A stretch of DNA of 64,000 nucleotides, taken from positions 1,674,001 through 1,738,000 of the forward strand of contig PDUO01000004.1 of the NCBI GenBank assembly GCA_003008705.1, written 5' to 3'. Origin of the DNA: Pezicula radicicola. Its lineage: Eukaryota > Ascomycota > Leotiomycetes > Helotiales > Dermateaceae. This document shows positions 22,791 through 34,028 of this stretch, in pieces; position 1 is the stretch's first letter, and every line of letters starts with the position of its first letter. A program made the position numbers and the translations under genes. The notes beneath the pieces were generated by a model. It did no database searches. It was given only the letters and a program-made list of their open reading frames with translations, and was not told the origin of the DNA.

Positions 22791-25700
22791 CTAACGAGCG
22801 TTAATAACAACCCGGCGTTCTGCTTCGAACGTACAGTAGAACCCTCTATTGTAACTTAAACATCCAAAAAAGAAAGAGAGATCGTATAAGTAAAGCAAGC
22901 CAAAAAACAAAAACAAAAAAAAAGATTTGAAGTGGCCATTACGGGGCTCAAACCTGTTGCCTCTGCCGTGTAGTGCCCAGCCAGGGATCGAACCTAGCAT
23001 CTGCACGCCCCCGTTTCTTGAAACCTTGGGAGGTTAGTGTTATACTTTCCGTTATACCATAGGCACGGCAGCGCTCTACCAATGAGATAAACAGCCTTTT
23101 GGTTTGTCTTACAATAGAGAGGTTATCATAAATCATATAGGTGGTCTGTTACGAATTTGTAGGCTTGTGACTTAGCGTTGTGTTGGGTTGGACTTAGTGA
23201 GGTATCGATAGTAAGCTAGTTGAGAAATACCCAGTATACAGAAACTCATAACCAACGAGCAAATCCAATAATATGAGGCATAAGCATAGTATAGGACTAA
23301 TAGAAGCCATATTTATAGCATTTAATTAAAGATTTGCTGCTAACTGATGATTTTTGAAATTGTATCGAGAAAGTCGCTCGAGCCATGTATGTTCCACGAG
23401 AGCAGTCTTTTGGCGATTTGTCTCGCTACTGTAGGGCATACTTCGAGGTTCACAATAAAGCGAGAATTGTTAATAACTACAAACATGTCGTAGATCATTA
23501 CAATGGGATCTCGAAGTAGATATATATCTCTTTCATTGCTATTAAATTGTAAGCCTATAATCTATTCCCAGGAGATATTTTATGAGAGTGATACTGATTA
23601 ATGCAAAGTCTCTTAAAATTAGCCATTTACCATAGGTAGAAAAAGATATTTCAAAAGTGTTCTATATAACAAATTTACACCTACAGGCATAACATCGCTA
23701 CATGTGATGTTATAGCTGTCCTAGCCATTATTGGTAAAATGCAAAGCAGGAGCTAGAACCTCTATACCTAGAGAAGCATAAAGTAGATTCTGTATGTTGT
23801 CTCGCTATTAGTAAGTACACTCACTCACTACGTAGAGAAATATGAGTTATTGAAGATTAGTATCCCCTAGTTCGTTAGTTGTGACCTACATAGACTACTA
23901 GGACGTGCACGACAAAACCTATACATTTTTTAATAGTAAAATTCTCGGGGTGTCGAATCCCTGTACAAAGTCACATCTAACAAACTAAGGGTTAACCTGT
24001 TAATCCACCTATACATTAGCTAAAACTAAATACCAAAAACAGTGACAATAGAAAACCCCTAGCAACAACCAACTCCATCCTTACGTAGCTAAAGCAATAA
24101 AAGAAAAACAGCCATACAATATCCCCGTACCTAAGTCTATTCACCATCCATCTAAAAGCCCAACCGGCCTATCTTTCTCCTTCTAAAACAAATGGAGCTC
24201 CGTCTCTGCTATCCCCTCTGTGCTCTCCACACCCCATATATCGTATCACTCCTCAGCGCGTTCATTAGGTTGATCATCTTCTTAGAAACTGAGAGAGGCA
24301 GATATCTCGCGATTACACTCTAGACTAGCATGCTAATCAACTCCTATTATACGCAACCGGTATCCTCAAAACTCTACCTCCATAGGAATAATTCCTTATA
24401 TGAGCTAGATACTTACTACCTAGAGATATGAAAGAACATAACTTGAATAAACTATAATACGATCCCTCGATCCCTACAAATAGTAAGTTTTGTACGTCTA
24501 CCACAACTACGAGTTTGAGAAACTAGAGATGAGAAGAAAGGAGAGGAGGATACGTACCTCCGTATTAGGATCATATAAAAAAGAAAAAAGATACTGCACA
24601 CAGAAAGGCAGCAAAGGTCGCAAATACGAAGACTATTTCTTAAGGATCATTAAAAATTATAGAAATGTTCTCAGAGAAGAATAAATATTGTACCTACATT
24701 CTACGGAAAGTTTTCTAGTTTCTATAGATATAACAATAGTGACAACACCATAGGCTATAACAACAGTCGAGTCAATCCTTATTTAGCTAGGGTACTGTAC
24801 ATAAGATAGGTATACAGTATACTATACCTAATCCCGCAATGCACACTTCACCAGCGAGTCCTCAAAGCGTATCCATACTTACCTTAGTACTCCAAGCAGC
24901 AACAGCCAAAAGAATGCGGAGTATTGCTATCTAAACCGCTAGACCTTATCACCATCGCACCAATTCTTCTTTTCCAAGAAGACCAAGTCCAAGCCCAAGA
25001 CCAATAACCACTTCTCTTCCCTTCCCTTCCAGTCCCTCCTCACTATCAAATACTTATCCGAAACAAAACCACAACAGAGCATATAAGAGACGCGAATTAT
25101 ACCCAATATCCAGCACCCAATATCCTATAAACAGCCAAAAAGCCAGCGAACAAGCGCCCAGTCTATAGCGTCCTAAAAAAGCTATAGATAGTAACTAACC
25201 ACCGAACCACGCAATTACACAACCATTCCAGACTTTACTGTTCAATCTTCACCAACCAGCAAACTAACCACCACTGGACCTATCTAACTAAGCGAGAATA
25301 CAAATAAATCTATATCTTAGCCTCCTATAATTTTTCAACTGTACTATTAAGTACACTTCAAAGCCCCAAATAGTTATTCTACGTAGCTTATAACTTCTTC
25401 TTAATTGCGGGAGTGGTGAGAGGGTATAAAGTGTATTCTTAAGTTTATATGCTTAGCTATAGGGATAAAGTTTAACAATAATAGCTTTTATAAATCTAGC
25501 AAAAAGAGCGAAAGGTCGATGTGAATATTATGTCTTAATATGTATTCCTGTTCAACTCGAACCATTCGCGTTTAGCACTTGAGACCACCCCTACCAGTAC
25601 TCGATTTGGGCCGGAAATAAGGGAAGTAGAATCTTGTATTTCATTGAATTGTTGAGGCTGTTTAAGTAATGGAAAATAGAGCAAAGTGAGTATCGTAGGA

Positions 25701-25862
25701 CCGGACTCCAACCAATATAATATGAATACGAAAGACAGAGCTGCTGTTTCGAAGCAATACCCAAAGAAAGAAGGATCTATACAAGTGCAGCAATAGGTAT
25801 ATAACTCAAAAGAACAGAAAGGAACTAAGCGCTAGCCATACTCCACCAAAAAACAATGCTTC
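22791..25862. other. AT/TpA-rich, probably RIP-decayed DNA
   Basis: Composition changes visibly: TA steps (TATA, CTATA, TAGCTA, CCTAG) become very common, and CG steps and open frames nearly vanish. The longest open frame is 64 codons. This is how ascomycete transposon relics look after repeat-induced point mutation (C to T, favouring CpA). I could not read any remaining transposase, reverse transcriptase or terminal repeat. The nested tRNA-like element lies at its left edge. The last ~300 bases (from about 25560) are ordinary 3' flank of the RhoGEF gene. Confidence 0.5.
22933..23096 (-). tRNA. composite of two nested tRNA-like sequences (probably pseudo)
   Basis: Outer element (- strand): acceptor GGCTGTT (23096-23090) pairs with AATGGCC (22940-22934) over 7 bp with two G-T pairs; D-arm TCTC-ATTGGTA-GAGC; stem CTGCC (23071-23067) pairs with GGCAG (22967-22963); T-arm ACAGG-TTTGAGC-CCCGT with one mismatch. 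Instead of a 7-base anticodon loop, ~100 bases sit between the stem halves. That insert has its own A box TGGTATAACGG, B box GGTTCGATCCC, a T-arm CTAGG/CCTGG and ends GTGCCTA/TGGGCAC that pair perfectly over 7 bp. Its A-box half resembles tRNA-Gly, with a CTCCCAA loop, but the 3' anticodon stem is missing. Neither part folds as a canonical tRNA. Confidence 0.35.
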
Positions 25863-28800
25863 TCAACGAAAGAAGTTGCGAATGCTTTCAGCAACCAAAC
25901 TTGTGGTCCTCTTGCCACTTCCCTTACGCAATTTCTCATGCTTCGTCCCATGCTTCGTCCCATGCAGTTCGTGCAGCAAATTCTCCTTTTCTTCACGCGT
26001 AATAGCATCTGCTAAATTACCTTGAGACGCGCTCCAGCTATTGGCACTCGATGTCCTAGGCGGCGGCGTGATGGTTTTCTGACAATCGTGGGCCCACTGG
26101 TTCTTCTTGAGTTTTAGTGTTTCAAATCGCTTGTTGTTTCCAGCAGGGCTGTTAGGACGTGAGTCTACAGAAGCTTCATGAAATCTTTTCTCCTCGTTTT
26201 GAACAATAGCAGCTAACCGAGACGGTATGTGCTCATGGGGTTTTGGGTCTCCGTTAAGATGCTCAGCTGCTGTTGCGTGTTCACCACCAATGCCATCTTC
26301 TTCCTCTTCCGAAGCCATTTTGAGACTTGTAACACTACCGGAACGCTTTGTGAAATTGCTGGTAATGCTGGCTTTACTGAGTTTTCTCATCATGGAACTG
26401 GCGGATGAGCGGACTAGATGCTCGCTTCGCGCACGACCAGTCATTCCAGGAAATGGCAAAATCTCGCGAGTCCAGACATCGGAGAGCATACTCTCAAGTC
26501 TAATTCGCTCGGCGCGACTTGGAGAAAGGATTGGGATCCGGTTCGTCGTAAGTAAAGATTGAGATCTGTTGATCGAGGTGCACGACGAAGAAAAGGACGC
26601 GGACTGAGGAATTTCTTTGAACGCACTTGTATTCCTGATAATCACTTGGCAAAGTCCTGTCAGTGGCCCAACAGTAGTTGCTCGATGAATTGAGATTCTT
26701 CGAGCGATAGTGCCTGGGTAGGTTCATTAGCGCTAGTCTAAATTCTTGCGACCTCAAATTATAGGGAAAATGGAAGTTTTCACTGCAGTTTCTGGAGGCA
26801 TCATTACTAACCTGGCTTTCCAAACACCGTTCCCATTGGTTTGATAGCGAGAGACAGCGAGGTGAACTCAACCTCTTCTCCTGCGTCAAGAGGCTCCTTA
26901 GAAGCACGATCTACGAGCCGACTGCGCCACTCAAGCTCCTCTTTTGGCGAGCATGCGCTCATGGTGATTTCGAACAGTCGATGGTCGAACTCGAAGACCA
27001 ACTTCCAAGAGAAGGGTGCAGTATGGCATTGCAAGCCTGTAATTTGTTAGAGAATACAATCTTAATACAAAGAGGCCAGTGCCTTCAAATTCTTGCTGTT
27101 GAAAACAACATGGGAGAAGGGAGACCTACCTCGTCCATTGTCAACATCCTCGACCCTAATTTGACTTAGAGCAATACACGCTTGGGCCAAATAAATATTG
27201 TCGACCTTAGGGTGCGCGGTCGCCAGTACCAGAAAATCTCGATACATAAGACAGACCAGGTATTGCCCATCAACACTGTCTTTCGTCTGCCAAGAACCGT
27301 GAAGTACCCCACACAAATGAATGTGACCAAGACTCCGCATTATGTTCTTAGAAAGACTGCTCGGCTAAATTAAAGGTCAGCGAGAGCACGAAGCCTAAAC
27401 TTAAACTAGGAACGTCTTGATTCTCATATACCTTTTCTGGGAATTGCAGGCGGTCTTGCAGTAACCAGGTCTTTTCCATTGTAACTTTCATGCGAGGGTC
27501 ATCAGTCGCCCGATTGATCTCTGTGGTTGCCTCGCGCAACCTGACAAGGACGCTGTCGATTTCTCCATGAGATTCCGGACAATCACAAACAGGAGTCTGC
27601 TTTAGAAGTTCGACGAACAGTAATGGGTACTTGCATACTCTCTGGATAGGCTAGAAGTTGTCAGCATGAAGAATCATAGGTTCGGCTTCAGGAGGATTAC
27701 CTTAACTAAAAGATCGCCCACAGTCAAAGCCTTCTTCGAGGCATCAAACTGGTTGTTAATAGACTCCAAAGAAGATGCCAATGCCTCTAGACCTTTCTGA
27801 TACGTCTCCCATTGTGGCATAGTTCTATGGGCAGTTGATATGTCTCGAATCATCATTTCATACTTCGCGCCATACTCCTCGTAAATGAAAAGACGGTTCA
27901 TCTGATCGATCAACAGTAAGTAAAGTGATTCCAGGAGACGATAGAGGGCTTTCATAGTACCTTTCTGCCAAACACTCTTGCCACTTCTGCTGCCACTTTG
28001 GGTTCTGCAGTCATTCCTGGGATCTTCTGTAGCAAACTGCCTCCGATGTTCGCCGCGACACCATCAAGACTTCGCCATCGGTTGTGCCCATGGGATTTTG
28101 AAGTCGGCTTTGGATCCATATAGTCCCTTTGTGTGTACTCTGAATGCGGTACGGCCCGATGGAGTTCTCCGAGAATTTCGTCATGTAGTCCAACGATCTC
28201 ATTCAAGTTGCGATTGATGGAGGCTCGCAGGCTCTGTGAGATGGGCGGCATAGACGCCAGAAGGGTAACATACACCTGTAAAACTTAGCGGCGAAGGATT
28301 CAAGCGGCACCGGAAGAAGCCACTTACATTTCTGAGGAATCTAACGTCAGCAACATAGCTCTCCTCGGTGCTGATAATCTCCTCCAAGATTCGACGCCGA
28401 TGGAGAAGGCGATTTGTAACTGCCTGATCAATGACCACACTTCTCGCGATATACGTACTATCCTCAGAGACCCGAGGGGCATTTGAAGCCCTACTATGAT
28501 CTGCTCTGGTGTGGTGAGAAGAGATAGCAGTCCTTCTTGACCTGGGAGCAACGCTGAAGCTTGCAAGACTGATGCTTGCACTTTTAACAGCCGTCACAAA
28601 ACCAAACGAAGAGCCCGATGAAGACTTCTTGTGGGTATATACCCCACTGGTGCCAGCTGACACATTGCTTAATTCCTTCTCAAGCAACGAGCTGCCAATA
28701 TCACAACTTACAGTTTTCCTTCGCTGCGCTCCCATTCTGCGCAGGTTCTTGAGGTATTTGTTGTAGGGCTGATGCTCTGGTGCCGGCACCGCGCTTCGCT

Positions 28801-29161
28801 CCTTTGATGCCTGCTCTGGAAATTCCATTGAATCCTCGAGTGGGAAGCGAGATTTTATAGGACGACTAATCTCGTTATCGTCGGCACTGAAAGACAAACC
28901 TAAGGTTGATATGTCATGCAGAGTGACCCCGTCTTTCACATGAGTACTAGTAATAGAACCGTGGCAGCTTGATTCGAGATCAACATCCTCGAAGAGCTTC
29001 TCTTGTGAAATGCTCGGCCTATGCGCTTCAAAACTAGAGGGGGGAGAAATCGGATCACCCCAACTAGTCTTTCGCGGGATGTGAAGGGAGCTTCGCCGAG
29101 ACGTGGATACCGATGTGACAAGCGGAGTGGTGTCTGGAGGATGCAATTCGGGCTGCTCCAT
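25863..29161 (-). CDS. Rho guanine nucleotide exchange factor (DH domain)
   Basis: Activator of Rho-family GTPases, acting at the cell cortex. Seven exons: 29161-28328, 28275-27961, 27901-27701, 27650-27432, 27364-27130, 27036-26812 and 26713-25863; 959 residues. The ATG at 29161 (MEQPELHPPD) is preferred because upstream codons in frame include no ATG. The N-terminal 250 residues are Ser-rich and disordered. The DH domain begins at RRRILEEIISTEESYVADVR (about residue 257) and includes the diagnostic third conserved region PIQRVCKYPLLFVELLKQTP (about residue 473). A PH-like region follows (LGHIHLCGVLHGSW, SWKLVFEFDHRLFEIT). The C-terminus (FGKPGTIARRISIHRAT onward) is conserved then disordered and basic. 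Which Rho GTPase it serves cannot be told. Confidence 0.92.
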
Positions 29162-30138
29162 TGTATAAGGGATCCAAGAAGAAGTAAATACAATAGAGCT
29201 CCAATGGACCAAGAAAACTCGTCTCGAATACGGAGAGACCTGGCTACAGCTTCATAACATGCATGCAAAGCAAGAGCAAGAGCAAGAAAAATGGGATGAG
29301 ATGTAGAAGGAGAAAAAAGAGAAGAACAAAAAAGAAGGAGGCAGTTAACATAACAGGCAAGTGTTGCCCCTCCAGGTGTTTGACTTCTTCACTAGTAGAG
29401 AGAGGGAAAGTATGATGTTGGTCTGGAAACACACTCGACCTTTCCCCGATATCAAGAGCTAGCACTTGGGCTCTTCCCATTCCAACGGGAACACCACGAA
29501 GGGGAAAGCGTGTACCAGCCTATCTCCCATCTAGAAAGACGCTTTATATCCCCATACTTGCTGAATATTGACAACTTCAGCATCGTGATTTTTCGCAGAG
29601 CTCAGCCGCAATTTTGGGGTTCTTGCAATGAATAAAGCTGAGTGTCCGCCAATGTAAAAAGCGCATTTACCTCAATAGTTCAAAAGTTGAGTCTAGAGCT
29701 GAGAAGCTGTGGTGATAGGTGATGCCATTGCAATACATTTTGTCAGACAATGATCATAAGACTGCATGGCGATAGCAATGCTAGATAATCTCGTAATATC
29801 CAGAAGGCGACAACGGAACAATACCTCCGTGGAGATGTGTCGATGTTGGTGCTCACTAACTGATTTATTGTCTGACGTCCGTTGTTCGTTGTCAAAGGAG
29901 ACCGAAGGCATGCGAAATGGTGAAGCAAAGCTTAAATTTCTGCTTACTCATCCAGCTGTACGAGTACTCTACTTTCCGTATCATACCTTACCTTACGTAC
30001 TCGTACCTTGACGACCCCGCCAACGACCGACCACAAACGCGTCTTCTTCTGCAGCCTTGCGCAAGGCCAAATCTTATTAAGTACATTGCCTATTTGAAAA
30101 TATTTCGGGCATTCATTGCACCTTTTTATCTTCGTGCC
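29162..30138. promoter_or_regulatory. divergent region RhoGEF / NAS2
   Basis: About 980 bases between divergent start codons. The RhoGEF side (29270-29345) carries a long purine-rich run on the + strand (GAGCAAGAGCAAGAA-like), which on the sense - strand is a CT-rich leader typical of fungal genes. No other feature seen. Confidence 0.45.
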
Positions 30139-31025
30139 ATGGGATTGCTACTCAGAATGGAGAATCTACATGCACCTACAGTCCCTTCCGGCCCAACTTC
30201 AGGAGCGGGGTCAGCAAATGGAACACAAACAGATGGATTATCTTTTGCCCAGCTTCAAGCAAAGAAAGATAACATTGAGGCCGAAATCAGCGCCCTGAGT
30301 AGCGTTCTAGATTCGGTGGGTTAATTTCTAGTACAAAGGATGCGCGGCGGCTGATGGTTTGTAGCATGGAGTTGATATGAACACTAGACTTACTACGCCC
30401 GATGGCTTCCCTCGAGCCGACTTGGATGTTGCGCAAGGTATGACTAGCAGACTGTTGGCTCTGGAGCAGTAGCTAATGCTATTGTAGTACGTACAACGAG
30501 GTCACGAATCATATATCTACGGAACGACTACAAGGCTCTGATGAATGTCATTGAAAAGCATCTCCACGAGCACTTTGCGCGACAAGCGGAAAACGCTGCA
30601 ACAGAGGAGGCAATAAGCTCAAGAAGCCAACCAGCTGTACCGCAAGCATTGGTTTCACGGCCTGCAGAGCCACTTAGCCCTCCCTTTGCTAAGGTCAATA
30701 GTGTTGTAGCAGAAAGTCCTGCTGAATCTGCAGGTTTAAAGGCGGGAGATCAGATCAGGAACTTCGGTTACGTCAACCACACCAACCATGACGGTCTGAA
30801 GAGAGTAGGAGAATGCGTCCAGGGAAATGAAGGGGTAAATATTTGTCGTTACTCAGTCTGTGCAGATATCTGCTAATGTGCCATTTACAGCGCAATGTTA
30901 TCGTCAAGATATCCAGAGCAGATGCCGTTCAACCACAAAGAAGACATGAATTACAGCTGACCCTTACGCCACGGAGGAATTGGGGAGGCAGAGGATTACT
31001 AGGTTGCCACATACTCCCGATTTAG
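30139..31025 (+). CDS. NAS2: 26S proteasome assembly chaperone Nas2 (PSMD9)
   Basis: Chaperone of base assembly of the 26S proteasome; it binds the Rpt5 C-terminus. Four exons, 30139-30315, 30365-30437, 30488-30834 and 30891-31025, give 243 residues. A second in-frame ATG at 30157 would give a start MENLHAP and is equally possible. The N-terminal helical part (LQAKKDNIEAEISALSSVLD, then VDMNTRLTTPDGFPRADLDV and RSRIIYLRNDYKALMNVIEK) is the Nas2 N domain. A PDZ domain follows (FAKVNSVVAESPAESAGLKA, GDQI). The C-terminal WGGRGLLGCHILPI is the family signature. Donor of exon 1 is the less common GTGGGT. Confidence 0.95.
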
Positions 31026-31816
31026 GCAGGAAAATTGGTGGCTAAAGAATGATTTGGGTTTGAGCGTTGGTGTTCCATGGACGGCGTTATTTATCAAGTG
31101 TTCCTGCTAGGTCGTTAATAAAGGGGTGTTTTCTAACGCATCAGCGTTCAGACCCGCTATAGGTAGATGTGAAATCCATCGAAGCAGAATTCATAGGCAA
31201 CCGATTTTAACATATTTGGTTCCTGGCTCAATACTGAAAACCACATTGAGTCCTAGTGTAATTGAGGCTGAGACACCATTAGAGTGACTTAGATTATTGT
31301 AGGTGCCTAGCCGAAATGAGAGCTGCTTAACTGTCTACCGGAGTTGCTTGAGGCAGCCGTTAAAGATAATACGATAATTACTTTAAACAGCATGAGATTT
31401 GAGGTACTTAGGCTGCAAGAGAGACCATTGTGTTATGCTCAGCTGAAAATAAGTGAGTGAATGAGACTTTGCCACAGTGGAGTGCAAGTAGAAGCGTGAG
31501 GTGAATTTAGCGAATGACCCACGTGATGACTAACTCATTTCGTTCAAGGCTTGGCGAAGAGTTCTTCTCCCTCCACCACCGCTTTCTGTGCATCAACCAA
31601 AACATTGGAGCCTTTCACATCCCACCACGTTCCACGGACAGACAACCTCAAAAAGGTACGCCTTCGCAACCAACTTTCCTGTTCATCATACTACATCCTC
31701 ATCCTTTGCGATCTTCTGCTCATCTATCTGCAACCACGCTGACCTTATCGTAGCCTTGATATTCCTTTCTTGTTCTGTTTACATCATCCTCTACCAAACG
31801 GATACAGACCACAACC
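31026..31816. promoter_or_regulatory. upstream region of the Ran gene
   Basis: About 790 bases. The final 250 before the ATG are pyrimidine/CA-rich (TTCTCCCTCCACCACC-like), the usual look of the leader of a highly expressed fungal gene. No other element recognised. Confidence 0.4.
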
Positions 31817-32778
31817 ATGGCTGAAGCGCCACAGATCCCAACCTTCAAGCTCGTGCTTGTTGGTGATGGAGGAACTGGAAAGGTGAGGATATATTCTTGG
31901 GCACATGGCTCCACTGCCGCTGGTGTTGCTGGACCGCCTTCACAACCCCGCCATCGACCGGCGCATGGCGCAAATTTAATACTTGGTCACATCACATACT
32001 AATTTGAGCACTATAGACTACCTTCGTCAAGCGCCATTTGACTGGAGAGTTCGAGAAGAAGTACATTGCGACGCTCGGTGTCGAAGTTCACCCTCTTGGC
32101 TTCACAACAGTACGCATGCGCCCCGCACCCCGGATTATTCTTCTGCGGACCGTAATTGCTAACCTGGTATTTTAGAACTTGGGTAACATCCAATTCGACG
32201 TCTGGGACACTGCTGGACAAGAGAAGTTCGGTGGTCTCCGTGATGGATACTACATCAACGGACAGTGCGGTATCATCATGTTCGACGTCACATCCCGTAT
32301 CACATACAAGAACGTTCCTAACTGGCACCGTAAGTTCTCCAACCTGGAATCCTACTGGCACCAATTCACAGCACTAACATCTAACCTCCAGGGGACTTGG
32401 TCCGTGTCTGCGAGAACATTCCAATCGTCCTCACCGGCAACAAGGTTGATGTCAAGGAGAGAAAAGTGAAGGCCAAGACCATTACTTTCCACAGAAAGAA
32501 GAACCTCCAGTACTACGATATCTCCGCAAAGTCCAATTATAACTTCGAGAAGCCCTTCCTCTGGTTGGCCCGCAAGCTTGTCGGAAACCCAACTTTGGTA
32601 AGTCTTGGTATGCAGATATCATGGGTGTGCTGCTAACACTGTCTAGGAATTCGTCGCTGCACCAGCCCTCGCTCCTCCAACTGCTACCGTCGACCAGGCC
32701 TTGCTCGAGCAATACCAGAAGGAGATGCAAGATGCCGCCCAGATGCCTCTTCCAGACGAAGACGACGCTGATTTGTAA
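31817..32778 (+). CDS. GSP1: Ran GTPase
   Basis: Small GTPase that drives nucleocytoplasmic transport and spindle assembly. Five exons, 31817-31882, 32017-32109, 32176-32329, 32392-32597 and 32647-32778; 216 residues, the standard Ran length. All G-box motifs are present: P-loop GDGGTGKT (split by intron 1), switch [16 protein letters not shown], switch [33 protein letters not shown], and [12 protein letters not shown]. The C-terminus is the acidic DEDDADL switch that contacts Ran-binding domains. No CAAX box, as expected of Ran. No unusual substitution seen. Confidence 0.98.
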
Positions 32779-34028
32779 GATTGATGCACTGCTCGCCTGG
32801 ATAGGCACTTGTGGTCCTTTATTCGCAGCATCTTAGAATATCCTTCAGCGATCTTCCTATCTCTGTCAATCGGTTTTACAGATAGAGGCAGTTGACAGCA
32901 ATTCCCTCCTTTTTTTCTCGGTATGGATACATCTCATGTGAGCAGCGCGCATGATGATACGGGGGTGGATTGGGATTTTTTTTGAGCGATGATTGAGACA
33001 CCCTGGAGCAGCCCGAGCTCTTTTAAGTGCTGCACATGCTGCGAAATGTAGCTAGACCAAAAAGCATTAGTCTTTTCATAGACTACCATACACGTTGGGA
33101 TACCCCTGGAGTTCTGTTATGCCGCGTTTCCGTGATGTTGACGAGGAACTGAAGGTAGACTCGAAGGATGAGCCGCTCTCCTGATGATAGCATGGGCTGT
33201 TGTACCACTTTTCAAGTGTTGGCTTCAGAAATACTCCACGTTTAATGCCGTAAAGAAGCTATACAGTAAAAGCTATAAAGGCTTCCAAGCCACAAACAAC
33301 AATGGAGGCTTTATAGAGACTACGTCAATTCATAAGCTAATCCCAGCAGGGAAGCTCGTGCCAACATAATCTCCCTCAATTGTCCCGTCTTTGGCGTATG
33401 TCGCCTACCCTGTAAAATAAACACCGCCTTCCTACAGTATTGTCTCTAACATTTCTAAAGGTTGCTACAACTTAATATGTCACTATTGAAGGAAGCTTCC
33501 TCAACTCGGATACAATAAAAACGAACATTGCCGAAAAGCTTCTTTAATAAAGAGCCCGAATCCCCTCAATTACCCCACCGCGAGCTTTGACCAGTGAGTA
33601 GAGCTGCGGCCGCACAACGTCCCGTTCATCTTATGATAAATCGTACCTTTGTACTGGATGCAGAGGTTCCTTATCGTTAACCCTGCCCTTGTCAATTTCT
33701 ATTCCTTGTTATAACTCGTGTACGAGCTGCAAGATTCTACTCCATCAACTGAGTGATATCATGGAGCTATGTCCTCTTTATTACCAAACCATGCTTATCG
33801 TGGGAGCTGCGATGGTCTTTCCGTTGGAGATCTATGAGGCCCAATTCGCGGGTGTATTTACTTGCACTTGGTATAAATTGAGGATCTCCCCTCACATTTT
33901 CTTGCTGGAAGCAGCTGTGCAAGGTAGTCAGTCAAGGACGACTGTAATGCTTCTTTGTGCCTTTGTGGTATCTCCAATATCTTAAACCCTTTAAACTTGT
34001 AATAATCTAGAAACAACCTCAGCACATC
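32779..34028. other. intergenic
   Basis: About 1.25 kb between Ran and the carboxypeptidase gene. A 61-codon open frame at 33184-33369 has no family motif. A NotI-like GCGGCCGC occurs at 33606-33613. Nothing else supportable. Confidence 0.4.

Noticed and set aside
29161..29212. Upstream extension of the RhoGEF N-terminus to 29212
   Set aside because: The extension would start at TTG; the first ATG in frame is 29161.
33184..33369. 61-codon open frame after the Ran gene
   Set aside because: No family motif, no flanking splice signals, short.
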